From: Deltaproteobacteria bacterium
GTDB lineage: Bacteria > Myxococcota_A > Polyangia > Polyangiales > Houyiibacteriaceae
Length of the DNA: 64,000 nt
Assembly: GCA_017644045.1 (NCBI GenBank)
Contig: JAEPMI010000015.1
Coordinates: 82,501 to 146,500 of the forward strand
Reading direction: 5' to 3'
Shown: piece by piece, positions 42,870-52,075 of the stretch
Layout of the letters: each line of letters starts with the position of its first letter
Numbering within the stretch: the stretch's first letter is position 1
Translations under genes and position numbers: made by a program
The notes under the pieces: model-generated
Database searches by the model: none
What the model saw: the letters and a program-made list of their open reading frames with translations, nothing else
What the model was told of the DNA's origin: nothing

Positions 42870-43715
42870 ATGAGCTCCGATCCCCCGAACCCCAGCAGCG
42901 GCGAGCACCTCACGGTCGTCTCCCCGAGCCTGCCTGGGCCGACCCTCCTGACCCTCATCGCTCGCGAGGGCCGCGAGGAGCTTCGCCGGCCGGTCACCTC
43001 GCTCTGGTGGTCCGCGGTTGCCGCGGGGCTCGTCATGTCTCTCTCCGCGGCATGCAAGGCGTACCTGCACGCTCGGATCCCCGACGAGCCGTGGCGCCTC
43101 GCGATCACGAGCTTCGGCTACTCGGTGGGCTTCGTCGTCGTGGTCCTCGGGCGCCTGCAGCTCTTCACCGAGAACACGATCACCACCATCCTGCCGCTGC
43201 TCACCGACCGCACGCGCAGTGCGCTCTTCCGCACCGCGCGGCTGTGGACCGTAGTGCTGATCGGCAACCTCGTCGGGTGCTTCGCCGCCGCCGCGCTCAT
43301 CCACTACGTGCAGCTGGCGCCCGACGCGCCGCACGACGCGCTCCTCGAGATCTCGCGCCACTACGCGGATCGTTCGTGGAGTCAGATGCTCACGAACGGC
43401 ATTCCCGCCGGGTTCCTCGTGGCGGCGATGGTCTGGGCATCGCCCGCCGCGGGCAGCTCCCGCTTCTGGCTGATCCTCTTCCTGAGCTACATGATCTCGG
43501 TCGGCGACCTGACCCACATCATCGCCGGCTCCGTCGAGCTCTTCGTCTTGTTGCTCGCGGGTGAGACGAGCATCCAGGACGTGCTCGTCGGCGGCGTCCT
43601 CGCCACCGGCGCCGGGAACATCCTCGGCGGCACCGTCTTCTTCGCGCTTCTCGCGTACGCTCAGGGCCGTGACGAGATCGAGGATGAAGAGCCCGTCGAC
43701 GAGTCATCGATCTGA
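42870..43715 (+). CDS. Formate/nitrite transporter (FNT) family channel
   Basis: 281 residues with about six helices and the FNT internal repeat. Recognisable parts are WWSAVAAGLVMSLSAACKAY, FGYSVGFVVVVLGRLQLFTE (with the FTEN-type element) and the IPAGFLVAAMVWASPAA segment, then LFLSYMISVGDLTHIIAGSV with the second-repeat His. FNT proteins are pentameric channels for formate, nitrite or hydrosulfide. The divergent sequence does not allow a substrate call. GAGG lies before the ATG. The next gene starts 18 bases downstream, so an operon is likely. Confidence 0.87.
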   Translation: MSSDPPNPSSGEHLTVVSPSLPGPTLLTLIAREGREELRRPVTSLWWSAVAAGLVMSLSAACKAYLHARIPDEPWRLAITSFGYSVGFVVVVLGRLQLFTENTITTILPLLTDRTRSALFRTARLWTVVLIGNLVGCFAAAALIHYVQLAPDAPHDALLEISRHYADRSWSQMLTNGIPAGFLVAAMVWASPAAGSSRFWLILFLSYMISVGDLTHIIAGSVELFVLLLAGETSIQDVLVGGVLATGAGNILGGTVFFALLAYAQGRDEIEDEEPVDESSI

Positions 43716-43733
43716 GCCACTCCGAGGCGCTCG

Positions 43734-44603
43734 ATGATCGAGTGGGAGTCGTCGCCCGGCCGCGCAGCGGTGTTCATCGACGTGCCGCGGGATCGGCTGC
43801 CGGACGACTTGGACGTTCGCGAGGTGCCTGGCGGGCCGATGCCGGCGCGCCTGTATCTGGCTGGCCTTCCTGGTTCGGCGGCCTTCGCGGACGAGCTCAT
43901 CGACCGGGCAGCGGACGCGGGCATCGAGAAGCTGGACCGCGCGACCCTCGTGGTCGGTAGCGTACCGACAGGAGATCTCGGCGCTCTCCCCGGGGTCTAC
44001 CTCGGCGACGTCCCGTGGAGCCCGCATCACCTGCGTCGACGACAGCACCTCGCGACGAAGCGCCTGCTGGAAAATGCTCGCGAACAGTACGTGGTGCGCA
44101 TCACCGAGGTGGGCGACTACGAGGGAACCGTGCAGGCGCTGCGAGCTCACCACCTTCCGTTTCCCGAGGTGGCCGACCTGCTGAACGAGCTCCCCGTCGA
44201 CCTCACGAAGGGCGATCGGAGCTCGGCCGAGCGGCTCGCCAAGATTTTGGCGACGCATCGGACCTCGTCGACCGTGATCGAACCAAACGTGCCTCCGGTC
44301 GTCTCGAAGGGGGTCGATGCGATCGTCGCGGCGATGGAGTCCACGCTGCTCGGCGGCGGTGTGCCCCTCTCCATGATCATCGAAGGCGCGCCGGATCGGG
44401 TGTGGGCCGCGCCGAGTCTCGCCGCAGCGGCCGAGGCACGCGACCACGATCAGATCGCCGAGATCGCTCGTTCGATCGCCAGGGATCCGGAGAGCTGCGG
44501 TCAGACGATTCGAGGCGTGCGCTCAGTGCGCGTCATGCAGTCGAGGGGCGTGGCGATCGTCTTCGACCTTCGCCCCTACCTGCTTCTCGTGGCGGGCCGT
44601 TAG
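43734..44603 (+). CDS. Cytoplasmic protein of unknown function
   Basis: 289 residues without a signal peptide, membrane segment or recognised domain. It alternates strands and helices, for example RAAVFIDVPRDRLPDDLDV, DRATLVVGSVPTGDLGAL and RVWAAPSLAAAAEARDHDQI. A repeated theme is an Asp/Pro-rich turn after a hydrophobic strand. GAGG near the ATG supports translation. It follows the FNT gene by 18 bases and its stop overlaps the convergent lipoprotein stop by three bases. Whether it works with the channel is unknown. Confidence 0.65.
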   Translation: MIEWESSPGRAAVFIDVPRDRLPDDLDVREVPGGPMPARLYLAGLPGSAAFADELIDRAADAGIEKLDRATLVVGSVPTGDLGALPGVYLGDVPWSPHHLRRRQHLATKRLLENAREQYVVRITEVGDYEGTVQALRAHHLPFPEVADLLNELPVDLTKGDRSSAERLAKILATHRTSSTVIEPNVPPVVSKGVDAIVAAMESTLLGGGVPLSMIIEGAPDRVWAAPSLAAAAEARDHDQIAEIARSIARDPESCGQTIRGVRSVRVMQSRGVAIVFDLRPYLLLVAGR

Positions 44604-45682
44604 TGCCGGCAGAGCGGGGTCTGGCGGCCCAGAGCGCTCGGCTGGAAGCGGAAGGGGATCGCCAGGTCGACGACGCCGCCCGGATCGGGGAAGCGCACCT
44701 CGCGGATCGCGCCGAGGGTGCACGCGCGCAGCGCCGGGTCTCCGACGGAGTCGTCGGTGGCGCAGACGCCGCCGACCGCGCCGCCGGCGGCGATGCGAAG
44801 CGCGACGGTGATCGTGCCCTCGTCGGCGCCCGTGCCGGAGCGGTAGTCGTTGCAGCGGGTGACCTGCGCTTGCAGCTCGGCGAGCGCCGAGCGCGACGCC
44901 TCGAGGTCGAACTGGCCTTCGGCCTCTTCGGTGGCGGGGAGACCATCGGCGCACAGGCCAGCGTCGCTCTCGTCGGCAGCGACGAGCGGCTCGGGTAGGC
45001 GTGTGTCTTCGGGGAGCAACACGCCGAGGGCGACGACGGCGTCGCTCGGGAGCGCCGCGAGCAGCGAGCGCACGCGGACGAGCGGCGTGCCGGCATCCGC
45101 GACGAGTACGATCGGACCGCTCGCGGTGGCTCGCGCCGCCACCACGCGATTGCCGAGCTCCGAGACGGGGAAGGGCTCGCTGCCGCCCGAGTCGCCGCCG
45201 GTCGCGCGGAGGCGCACGCCGTCATCGCTCGCGAAGAGCAGCATCGCTTCTCCGTCCGTTCGCGGGGTCATGGTGAAGATGGCCACCGCGCGTCGGCCGG
45301 CGCCGCGCTGACCCCAGCGGCTGAGCACGCGCATCGGGCCCCGATGACGAGCGAGCGCGCGCGAGAGACTCGGGATCGGGTCGGGCAGCGGGCGCAGGGG
45401 CAGGGCGAGATCCGCGCTCAGGCGCTCCGGTGCGAGCAGGCATCCTTCGTCGGAGTCCGCGGCGCTCGCGCCATCGAGCGCCTGCGCGGCGTCGACGAGG
45501 TCTCCATAGGTGGCGTCCGGCGTGAGCGCGCGCGTCGGCGCTGGCGCGTCGACTTCGTCGGGCTCCACGGTCTCTGCGCCGCTGGTGTCGTCGTCGGGAT
45601 CCGGCGGCGGCTCTTCGTTCCCTCCGCAGGCGGACAGGGCGAGCAGGAGACAGAGCGCTCGGTGGGTCATTGGTCGGGGCAT
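44600..45682 (-). CDS. Lipoprotein with AgmX/PglI-like C-terminal domain
   Basis: 360 residues. The signal peptide ends LLALSACGGN (lipobox). An acidic/Pro linker precedes a middle domain (about 60-230) with VAIFTMTPRTDGEAMLLFA and biopolymer-like strands. The last 100 residues resemble the AgmX/PglI C-terminal (TonB-like) domain: VTRCNDYRSGTG, ITVALRIAAGGAVGGVC, LRACTLGAIREVRFPDPGG. That domain is common in delta-proteobacteria and linked to gliding motility in Myxococcus (AgmX), where it interacts with envelope machinery. Two ATG choices exist (45682 and four codons later); both keep the signal peptide. Confidence 0.8.
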   Translation of the reverse strand: MPRPMTHRALCLLLALSACGGNEEPPPDPDDDTSGAETVEPDEVDAPAPTRALTPDATYGDLVDAAQALDGASAADSDEGCLLAPERLSADLALPLRPLPDPIPSLSRALARHRGPMRVLSRWGQRGAGRRAVAIFTMTPRTDGEAMLLFASDDGVRLRATGGDSGGSEPFPVSELGNRVVAARATASGPIVLVADAGTPLVRVRSLLAALPSDAVVALGVLLPEDTRLPEPLVAADESDAGLCADGLPATEEAEGQFDLEASRSALAELQAQVTRCNDYRSGTGADEGTITVALRIAAGGAVGGVCATDDSVGDPALRACTLGAIREVRFPDPGGVVDLAIPFRFQPSALGRQTPLCRH

Positions 45683-45801
45683 CGCGGTCGCCCGGAGTGT
45701 ACCCGTCGGGCCTTCGTTCGTCCGGTCGGCGGCGCCATCACGGAGTGCTCGGGGTGGCCAGAAAGTTGCCCACTCGATCGCCGGTGGGTTACCGGCGAGA
45801 C

Positions 45802-46575
45802 ATGCGACCGTTCCTCGGGATCCTCTCGCTCGCCCTCGTGCTCGGAGCGCTGGCCCCCGGCGCCGGTGCGAACCCCCGCGACGTCACTCGCGGTCCGGGA
45901 GCCCGTCGACTGCCGCACGGCAGCCGCTCGGTCGGGCTGCCTTTCGACGGCCGATTGCGCCGCGCGGTCGAGCTGCGCGAGTCACGCTACGTTCGGCGGG
46001 TCACCGAGTACGCGCCGAACGGGAACTTCTACGGCACCTGGGAGCTCGTCCAGCTCATCGAGCGCGCGGCCTATCGCGTCGAGCGGCGACTCCCGGGAGC
46101 GAAGCTCTCGGTGGGTGAGCTCTCCGCCGAGGAGGGCGGTCGCCTCCCGGGTCACGCCTCGCACCAGAACGGTCGGGACGTCGACATCGCGTTCTACATG
46201 CTCGACGGTCGCGGCGACCCCTACCCGCCGGGTGCGTTCGCGGCCTTCGACGCGAACGGTCGAGGGCTGGCACCGAACGAGGGGCTCACCTTCGACGACG
46301 CGCGGAACTGGGAGCTGATCGCGAAGCTCGTCGCCGATGGCGACGCGCGCGTGCAGTACGCGTTCGTCGCGCGTCACCTCAAGCAGCGGCTGCTGCGCGA
46401 AGGTCGTCGACGCGGTGCGCCGGCGTCCGTGCTCGAGCGCGCCGAGCGCGTGATGGTCCAGCCGGCGACCGGTCACCAGCACGCGAACCACTTCCACGTG
46501 CGCATCTACTGCGCGCCGGCCGATCGGCCGACCTGCCGCGACCAGGGGCCGCGGCACCCCTGGTATCCGCGCTGA
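45802..46575 (+). CDS. mepA: Penicillin-insensitive murein endopeptidase (M74)
   Basis: 257 residues. A signal peptide ends near PGAGANPR. The MepA core has LSVGELSAEEGGRLPGHASH, HQNGRDVDIAFYM and HANHFHVRIYC, the LAS-type zinc-site motifs of M74. The enzyme cleaves D,D-cross-links in peptidoglycan and is not blocked by penicillin. It is a single gene flanked by a convergent AgmX-like lipoprotein (divergent start, 119 bases) and the convergent murJ operon. The ATG at 45802 follows TACCGG. Confidence 0.9.
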   Translation: MRPFLGILSLALVLGALAPGAGANPRDVTRGPGARRLPHGSRSVGLPFDGRLRRAVELRESRYVRRVTEYAPNGNFYGTWELVQLIERAAYRVERRLPGAKLSVGELSAEEGGRLPGHASHQNGRDVDIAFYMLDGRGDPYPPGAFAAFDANGRGLAPNEGLTFDDARNWELIAKLVADGDARVQYAFVARHLKQRLLREGRRRGAPASVLERAERVMVQPATGHQHANHFHVRIYCAPADRPTCRDQGPRHPWYPR

Positions 46576-46582
46576 GGCCCGG

Positions 46583-47059
46583 CTAGACCACGGCGCGGAG
46601 CGACTTGCGGATCGGCACCACACGCGCCGAGGGACGACCGCGGCCGAAGGTCCAGTGGTCGTACCAGGCGCCGATTCGACCGAGCTGGGCCGTTCGGCGC
46701 AGGCAAACGAAGGCGTCGGCGCGGTCGTCGACCTGGTAGGCGGCGCCCGACTCCGCCAGGGGCGTGGCGATGACGAGGCGCTCGGCCCCGGCATGGAGGA
46801 GCCGCGCGATCAGAGCGTCCAGCGGCGCGATCCGCCGGATGCGCTCGGCCACGATCACCACCGTTCGGGGGACCCGACCCTTCCGCAGCCGATCCATGCC
46901 GAGCCGCTCGGCGACGACGTCCGCGAGCTCGGTGCTCCCAGCGCCGAGCGCCACGACCGCAGCGGTCTCGTCCACGTGCTCTCGGAGGCTCTCGGCCAGC
47001 TGGTCGGCCGCTTCGTGGCTGTCACGGAAGGTGTCGCGGAGGGAATCCATGAGGAGCAT
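46583..47059 (-). CDS. Phosphoribosyltransferase-like protein lacking the PRPP loop
   Basis: 158 residues. The middle resembles the type I phosphoribosyltransferase proteins found in many actinobacteria and myxobacteria: STELADVVAERLGM, LVIATPLAESGAAYQVDDRA, DAFVCLRRTAQLGRIGAWYD. The usual PRPP-binding loop (DDG.ATG) is absent; the corresponding strand reads VVIVAERIRR. It is therefore unlikely to catalyse a standard transfer. It is the last gene of the murJ-engB unit (111-base gap). I take the ATG at 47059; one at 47050 and a longer frame to 47164 exist. Confidence 0.6.
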   Translation of the reverse strand: MLLMDSLRDTFRDSHEAADQLAESLREHVDETAAVVALGAGSTELADVVAERLGMDRLRKGRVPRTVVIVAERIRRIAPLDALIARLLHAGAERLVIATPLAESGAAYQVDDRADAFVCLRRTAQLGRIGAWYDHWTFGRGRPSARVVPIRKSLRAVV

Positions 47060-47170
47060 GGCCCTCTGCAACGCAAGGGGGATGCCATCGTGTACGCGCC
47101 CCCCGCGAGGGCCTGCGTCGCCATTGGCCACACTGCGCCCAAGTGGCGCGCAAGATCGCCACACCCCCCG

Positions 47171-47815
47171 TCAGTCGGGAGTCATGGTCTCGTCACCGGC
47201 GACGTGAGCGATGCGCAGCAGCCGCCGGAGGAGCTTGTCTCGGCCTTCCCCCGTCTCCGAGCTGTAGCCCATGGCCCGCAGGCGATGTTCGCGTCCCACA
47301 GCCTCGATGGCGAGCTTCCGCTTGTTCTTCGGCAGTTTGTCCGTCTTGGTCGCGATCAGGATCGCCGGGCGGCCGATGGCCTGGAGGTAGGTCAAGAGCT
47401 CCGCGTCGTCGTCCTCGAGACCTCGGCGGACGTCGACGATCACCACCACGGCGCGCAGGCCCGGGCGCTGCGAGAGGAACCCCTCGATCAGGGGGCCCCA
47501 GGAGCGGCGCTCGGCCTTGCTGCGTTTCGCAAAGCCGTACCCGGGCAGATCCACGAAGTCGATCTCCGCGAGGCGTGGCTCACCTTCGTCCTCCTGGACC
47601 CGCAGGTCGACCCGGAAGATGTTCACGCCGCGGGTCGCCCCGGGGGTGTTGCTGGTGCGGACCAGCTTCTTTCGCTGGACCAGCGAGTTGATGAGGCTCG
47701 ACTTGCCGACGTTGCTCCGCCCGGCGAAGGCGATCTCCGCGACGACCGGCGGCGGGAGCCGATCGAGATCCGTGGCCGAGGCCAGGAAGCGGGCGTCGCG
47801 GATGGTGATCTCCAT
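47171..47815 (-). CDS. engB: Ribosome biogenesis GTPase EngB/YsxC
   Basis: 214 residues of a TRAFAC GTPase. G1 is GRSNVGKSSL, G3 DLPGYGFA, G4 TKTDK, and G5 region YSSETGEG. The switch I segment TNTPGATRGV-like (TSNTPGATRG) is typical of EngB, which assists 50S assembly. Essential in many bacteria. It starts with ATG 12 bases after the murJ stop. Confidence 0.96.
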   Translation of the reverse strand: MEITIRDARFLASATDLDRLPPPVVAEIAFAGRSNVGKSSLINSLVQRKKLVRTSNTPGATRGVNIFRVDLRVQEDEGEPRLAEIDFVDLPGYGFAKRSKAERRSWGPLIEGFLSQRPGLRAVVVIVDVRRGLEDDDAELLTYLQAIGRPAILIATKTDKLPKNKRKLAIEAVGREHRLRAMGYSSETGEGRDKLLRRLLRIAHVAGDETMTPD

Positions 47816-47827
47816 CCGGCCGCTCTA

Positions 47828-49423
47828 TCAGCCGCGTGACCGCCCCGCACGGCGGCGGAGCGTGTTCAGCACGGTGACGAGCTCGGGCGAGCCGACCAGC
47901 CACCCCACGAGCACGTAGACGATCGCGCCTGCGACCACGGCGCCCACGTAGATCCCCGTGTTGGCGACGGTCGCTCCCTCGCTCCAGTGGCCGAGGCGGG
48001 TGACCAGGTAGATGGGCACGCTCATCGCCCCGGAAGCCGCCGTCGAGCGGAGCGACGACGACGCCACCGAGCGCAGCCCGAGCCGGCCGACCTTTCGACG
48101 GAGCATCACGATCAGCGCCAGGAGCTGGAAGCTCGCGGCCAGCCCGATCGCCAGCGCGAGCCCCGCGTGCTCCATCGGGCCCATCGTGGCGAGCGCGACC
48201 GAGAAGAAGACCAGCAGGTTCACCGCGCTGGCCTTCACCGGCGAGCGGGTGTCGCCCAGCGCATGGAACATCGGCACGATGGTCCGCACCGAGGCGACCG
48301 CCCAGATGAAGGCGGCGAGGAGGACGAGCGCGCGGGAGGTCTCCGCGATCGAGTGCGCGTCGAAGCGACCGCGGCCGAAGAGCACGGCGACCGTGGGCTC
48401 GGCGAGGAGCGCGAGGGCCACGGCCGAGGGCAGCGCCACGAAGAGCGAGAGACGGAGCGCCTGGCGGAAGAGCTCCTTGGCCCGGTCGAGGTCTCCGCGA
48501 CTCGCGTGCTCGGCGAGGGAGGGCAGGGCGGCGGTGCCGATCGCCAAGGCGAACATCCCCTGCGGCATCTCGACCAGCCGCTGAGCGTAGAAGAGGTAGC
48601 TGATCGCGCCTTCCGGCAGGTACGACGAGAGCTGGCGCGAGGCGATGATGTTGAGCTGGTAGACGCCGAGCCCGGCGAGGAGCGGCACCAGCAGCAGGAA
48701 CGCACGGCGGACGTGCGGGTCCTTCAACCCGAGACGCGGGCGCACCAGGTAGCCCGCGCGACGGAGCGAGGGGAGCTGGGCGACCAGCTGCAGCAGACCA
48801 CCGAGCAGCGCGCCGATGCCGAGCGCCACCACGCCCGGGAAGCCGAACCGGTCCATGAGCGGGAGCAGCCCGAACGCGGCGCCGATGAACGCCACGTTGA
48901 GGAGCGCGGGCGCGAAGGAGGGCGCGACGAAGCGCTTGGCGGCGTGGAGCGCGCCGGTGATCAGCGCGGCGGTGCCCATCAGCCCGATGTAGGGGAAGAC
49001 GATCCGGGAGAGCAGGACGGTCGTGTTCCAGAGCTCCGGGTCGTCGCGAAAGCCCGAGGCGTAGAGCGCGACCAGTCCCGGCGCGGCCACCACGCCGAGT
49101 GTGCACACGAGCGCGAGGAGCAGGAGCATCGTCCCGGAGAGGCGGGCGTAGAAGACCTTGCCCGCCTCTTCGCCCTCCTTCTCGCGGACATCGGTCAGCA
49201 CCGGCACGAAGGCGCCGCTCACCGCGCCTTCGCCGAGCACCACGCGCAGCGCGTTGGGGATCGTGAACGCGAGCCAGAAGGCGTCCGTCGCCGCGACGGC
49301 GAAGGTGCCGGCGATGACCGCGTCGCGGACCAGGCCGAGGATGCGCGAGCTCAGCGTCCCTGCGGCCACCACTCCCGCGCGGCGGGTGATCTGCCCCCAC
49401 TCCTTGGCCTTCTCGTCGGTCAC
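47828..49423 (-). CDS. murJ: Lipid II flippase MurJ
   Basis: 531 residues, about fourteen helices, MOP/MviN family. The N-terminus has AAGTLSSRILGLVRDAVIAG. The mid-part has FALAIGTAALPSLAEHASRG and the C-terminal half FHALGDTRSPVKAS, which is a MurJ hallmark. It exports lipid II for wall synthesis. GTG at 49423 is supported by GGAG six bases upstream; longer frames upstream have no family likeness. Followed 12 bases later by engB. Confidence 0.95.
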   Translation of the reverse strand: MTDEKAKEWGQITRRAGVVAAGTLSSRILGLVRDAVIAGTFAVAATDAFWLAFTIPNALRVVLGEGAVSGAFVPVLTDVREKEGEEAGKVFYARLSGTMLLLLALVCTLGVVAAPGLVALYASGFRDDPELWNTTVLLSRIVFPYIGLMGTAALITGALHAAKRFVAPSFAPALLNVAFIGAAFGLLPLMDRFGFPGVVALGIGALLGGLLQLVAQLPSLRRAGYLVRPRLGLKDPHVRRAFLLLVPLLAGLGVYQLNIIASRQLSSYLPEGAISYLFYAQRLVEMPQGMFALAIGTAALPSLAEHASRGDLDRAKELFRQALRLSLFVALPSAVALALLAEPTVAVLFGRGRFDAHSIAETSRALVLLAAFIWAVASVRTIVPMFHALGDTRSPVKASAVNLLVFFSVALATMGPMEHAGLALAIGLAASFQLLALIVMLRRKVGRLGLRSVASSSLRSTAASGAMSVPIYLVTRLGHWSEGATVANTGIYVGAVVAGAIVYVLVGWLVGSPELVTVLNTLRRRAGRSRG

Positions 49424-49555
49424 GTCTTGCTCCGGAGATACCCCGCACGCCCGCTCGGGGCCACGAATCGGCGTTCGATTGGGTCTCGACGCACGACGGC
49501 CGCCGAACCCATCCCACCCCTTGCTCCGTCGGGTGAATGGTGATTCAGTGTGCTC

Positions 49556-50701
<1,146 letters not shown>

Positions 50702-50708
50702 TCACGCG

Positions 50709-51110
50709 CTAGAGGCAGGCCCCATCGGCGCAGCCGTCGGGGCACGGCGCCGTGGTCGCCGGGTACTCACAGCTCCCGTCGGCGCACGTGCCGGGCGCCG
50801 CATAGCTCCGCACCGCGTCGCCGTCGCAGTCGGGCGGAGGCGCGGTGTCGCAGACCACGCCCTCACAGGGATCGCAGACCGGACACATCGGGCAGGGGAT
50901 GGCGACCCGCAGGTACTCGCAGGTCCCCCCGTTGCAGGTGCCCGGACTCTCGAAGATCGCCATCGTCCCGTCGCCAGGGCAGAAGGACTCCGGCGGCGTG
51001 GTGCACCCACCCTCGCAGCTCGTGTCCACACGAGCGTCCGGGTCCTCGCGGACGTCGTCACCGCAGGCCACCAGGAGCACGAACGCCACCGACCATCGCC
51101 AAGCCATCAT
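50709..51110 (-). CDS. Small Cys-rich lipoprotein
   Basis: 133 residues. The signal peptide ends FVLLVACGD (lipobox). About 18 Cys in the mature part are arranged in repeats such as GTCNGGTCEYLRVAIPC and GTCADGSCEYPATTAPCPDG. These are tandem disulfide-rich loops of about 45 residues. ATG at 51110 (or 51107), seven bases after TATGCT. It ends seven bases from the convergent acyl-CoA dehydrogenase. Confidence 0.8.
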   Translation of the reverse strand: MMAWRWSVAFVLLVACGDDVREDPDARVDTSCEGGCTTPPESFCPGDGTMAIFESPGTCNGGTCEYLRVAIPCPMCPVCDPCEGVVCDTAPPPDCDGDAVRSYAAPGTCADGSCEYPATTAPCPDGCADGACL

Positions 51111-51117
51111 GGCCGAG

Positions 51118-51123
51118 AGCATA
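51118..51123 (-). promoter_or_regulatory. TANNNT -10-like element (TATGCT)
   Basis: TATGCT on the minus strand is seven bases before the ATG at 51110. Confidence 0.5.
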
Positions 51124-51180
51124 GAGCCGGGGCGACGAGCCGGCGTTCGCCATCTGCGGAGGGGTCCGCGCCACCGGTCG

Positions 51181-51290
51181 GATGTGGTGCGGGGCCGGTG
51201 CCTCCTTGTTAGGTTCGATGGCGCATGGGGTACCGCGATCCGAGCCCGCCCGAGCCGACGACCATCCCCTACGGCCGCTTCCCCACCAGC
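51181..51290 (+). repeat. Direct repeat, copy 1 (promoter plus gene start)
   Basis: This 110-base segment, covering the promoter and first 22 codons of the first paralogue, recurs 785 bases downstream (51966-52075) with few differences. It records a tandem duplication. Confidence 0.8.
51210..51215 (+). promoter_or_regulatory. TANNNT -10-like element (TAGGTT)
   Basis: TAGGTT is nine bases before the ATG at 51225, preceded by CCTCCTTG that is shared with the second copy. Confidence 0.45.
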
Positions 51291-51935
51291 CGAAGTGAGC
51301 TCCGCGCTGGGCTCGCCATCTCGCTCGCCATCGTCGGGGGAGTCCTCCTCGCCACGACCCATGTCGAGCACTTCCATTGCGAACGCCACGAAGCGAACGT
51401 TCGCTGCGAGGAGAGCTCGTCCTGGCTCGGGGTGACCACGGACGCGCAGACCTTCGTCGACGGGGAGAAGCTCGGCTCGGTCGAGGGGGCGGACCCTCGC
51501 TTGGTCGCCTTCCTGGACGAGCCGGACCGATCCCGGCTGTCGACCGAGCGTCGACCAGGGATCCTGGTCGGGCTGCTCGCCAGCGGGCTCGCGCTCTTCT
51601 GGTTGGTCATCATGCTCCGAGCGACCATCCGAACGGCAGGGCGCTTCGTGGTCGAGGAGGACTCGGTGCGAGGCGAGCTCCGGCTGTGTGCGACTCGCCT
51701 CCGCTTCTTCCGGGCGAGAACGATCCACCCCACCGCGGGGTTGTCCCGAGTGAAGGTCGAGCACGGCTACCTGCGCCGGGCGCACCACGCGAACGGAAGT
51801 CCGGGCGAGCCGGCCGGCCGCCTGTGGCTCGTATACGAAGACGGCCGGCGCAGGCAGCTCAGCCCGACCCTGCTGCCGGGAGTCGAGGTTCATGAGACCC
51901 TCGCCGAGCAACTCCGAGCCCATCTCGGGCTGTAG
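51225..51935 (+). CDS. Membrane protein, tandem paralogue A
   Basis: 236 residues of an unrecognised family. The first 22 residues (GYRDPSPPEPTTIPYGRFPT) are shared with paralogue B. A helix (about 30-45), an extracytoplasmic loop with two Cys (HCERHEANVRCEES) and a second helix (about 112-130, LLASGLALFWLVIMLRA) follow. A C-terminal domain of about 100 residues (RFFRARTIHPTAGLSRVKVE and LLPGVEVHETLAEQLRAHLG) resembles a PH-like fold by strand pattern only. Function unknown. Confidence 0.75.
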   Translation: MGYRDPSPPEPTTIPYGRFPTSRSELRAGLAISLAIVGGVLLATTHVEHFHCERHEANVRCEESSSWLGVTTDAQTFVDGEKLGSVEGADPRLVAFLDEPDRSRLSTERRPGILVGLLASGLALFWLVIMLRATIRTAGRFVVEEDSVRGELRLCATRLRFFRARTIHPTAGLSRVKVEHGYLRRAHHANGSPGEPAGRLWLVYEDGRRRQLSPTLLPGVEVHETLAEQLRAHLGL

Positions 51936-51965
51936 CCGTCGAGCCTCCGCCCGGGGGTCCGGTTC

Positions 51966-52075
51966 GATGTGATGCGGGACCGGTGCCTCCTTGCTAGCTT
52001 CGCGAGGGCATGGGGTACCGTGATCCGAGCCCGCCCGAGCCGACGACGATCCCCTACGGCCGCTTCCCGACGTCG
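51966..52075 (+). repeat. Direct repeat, copy 2 (promoter plus gene start)
   Basis: Second copy of the 110-base segment at 51181-51290, offset by exactly 785 bases at the two start codons. Confidence 0.8.
51995..52000 (+). promoter_or_regulatory. TANNNT -10-like element (TAGCTT)
   Basis: TAGCTT is nine bases before the ATG at 52010, the same spacing as in paralogue A. Confidence 0.45.
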
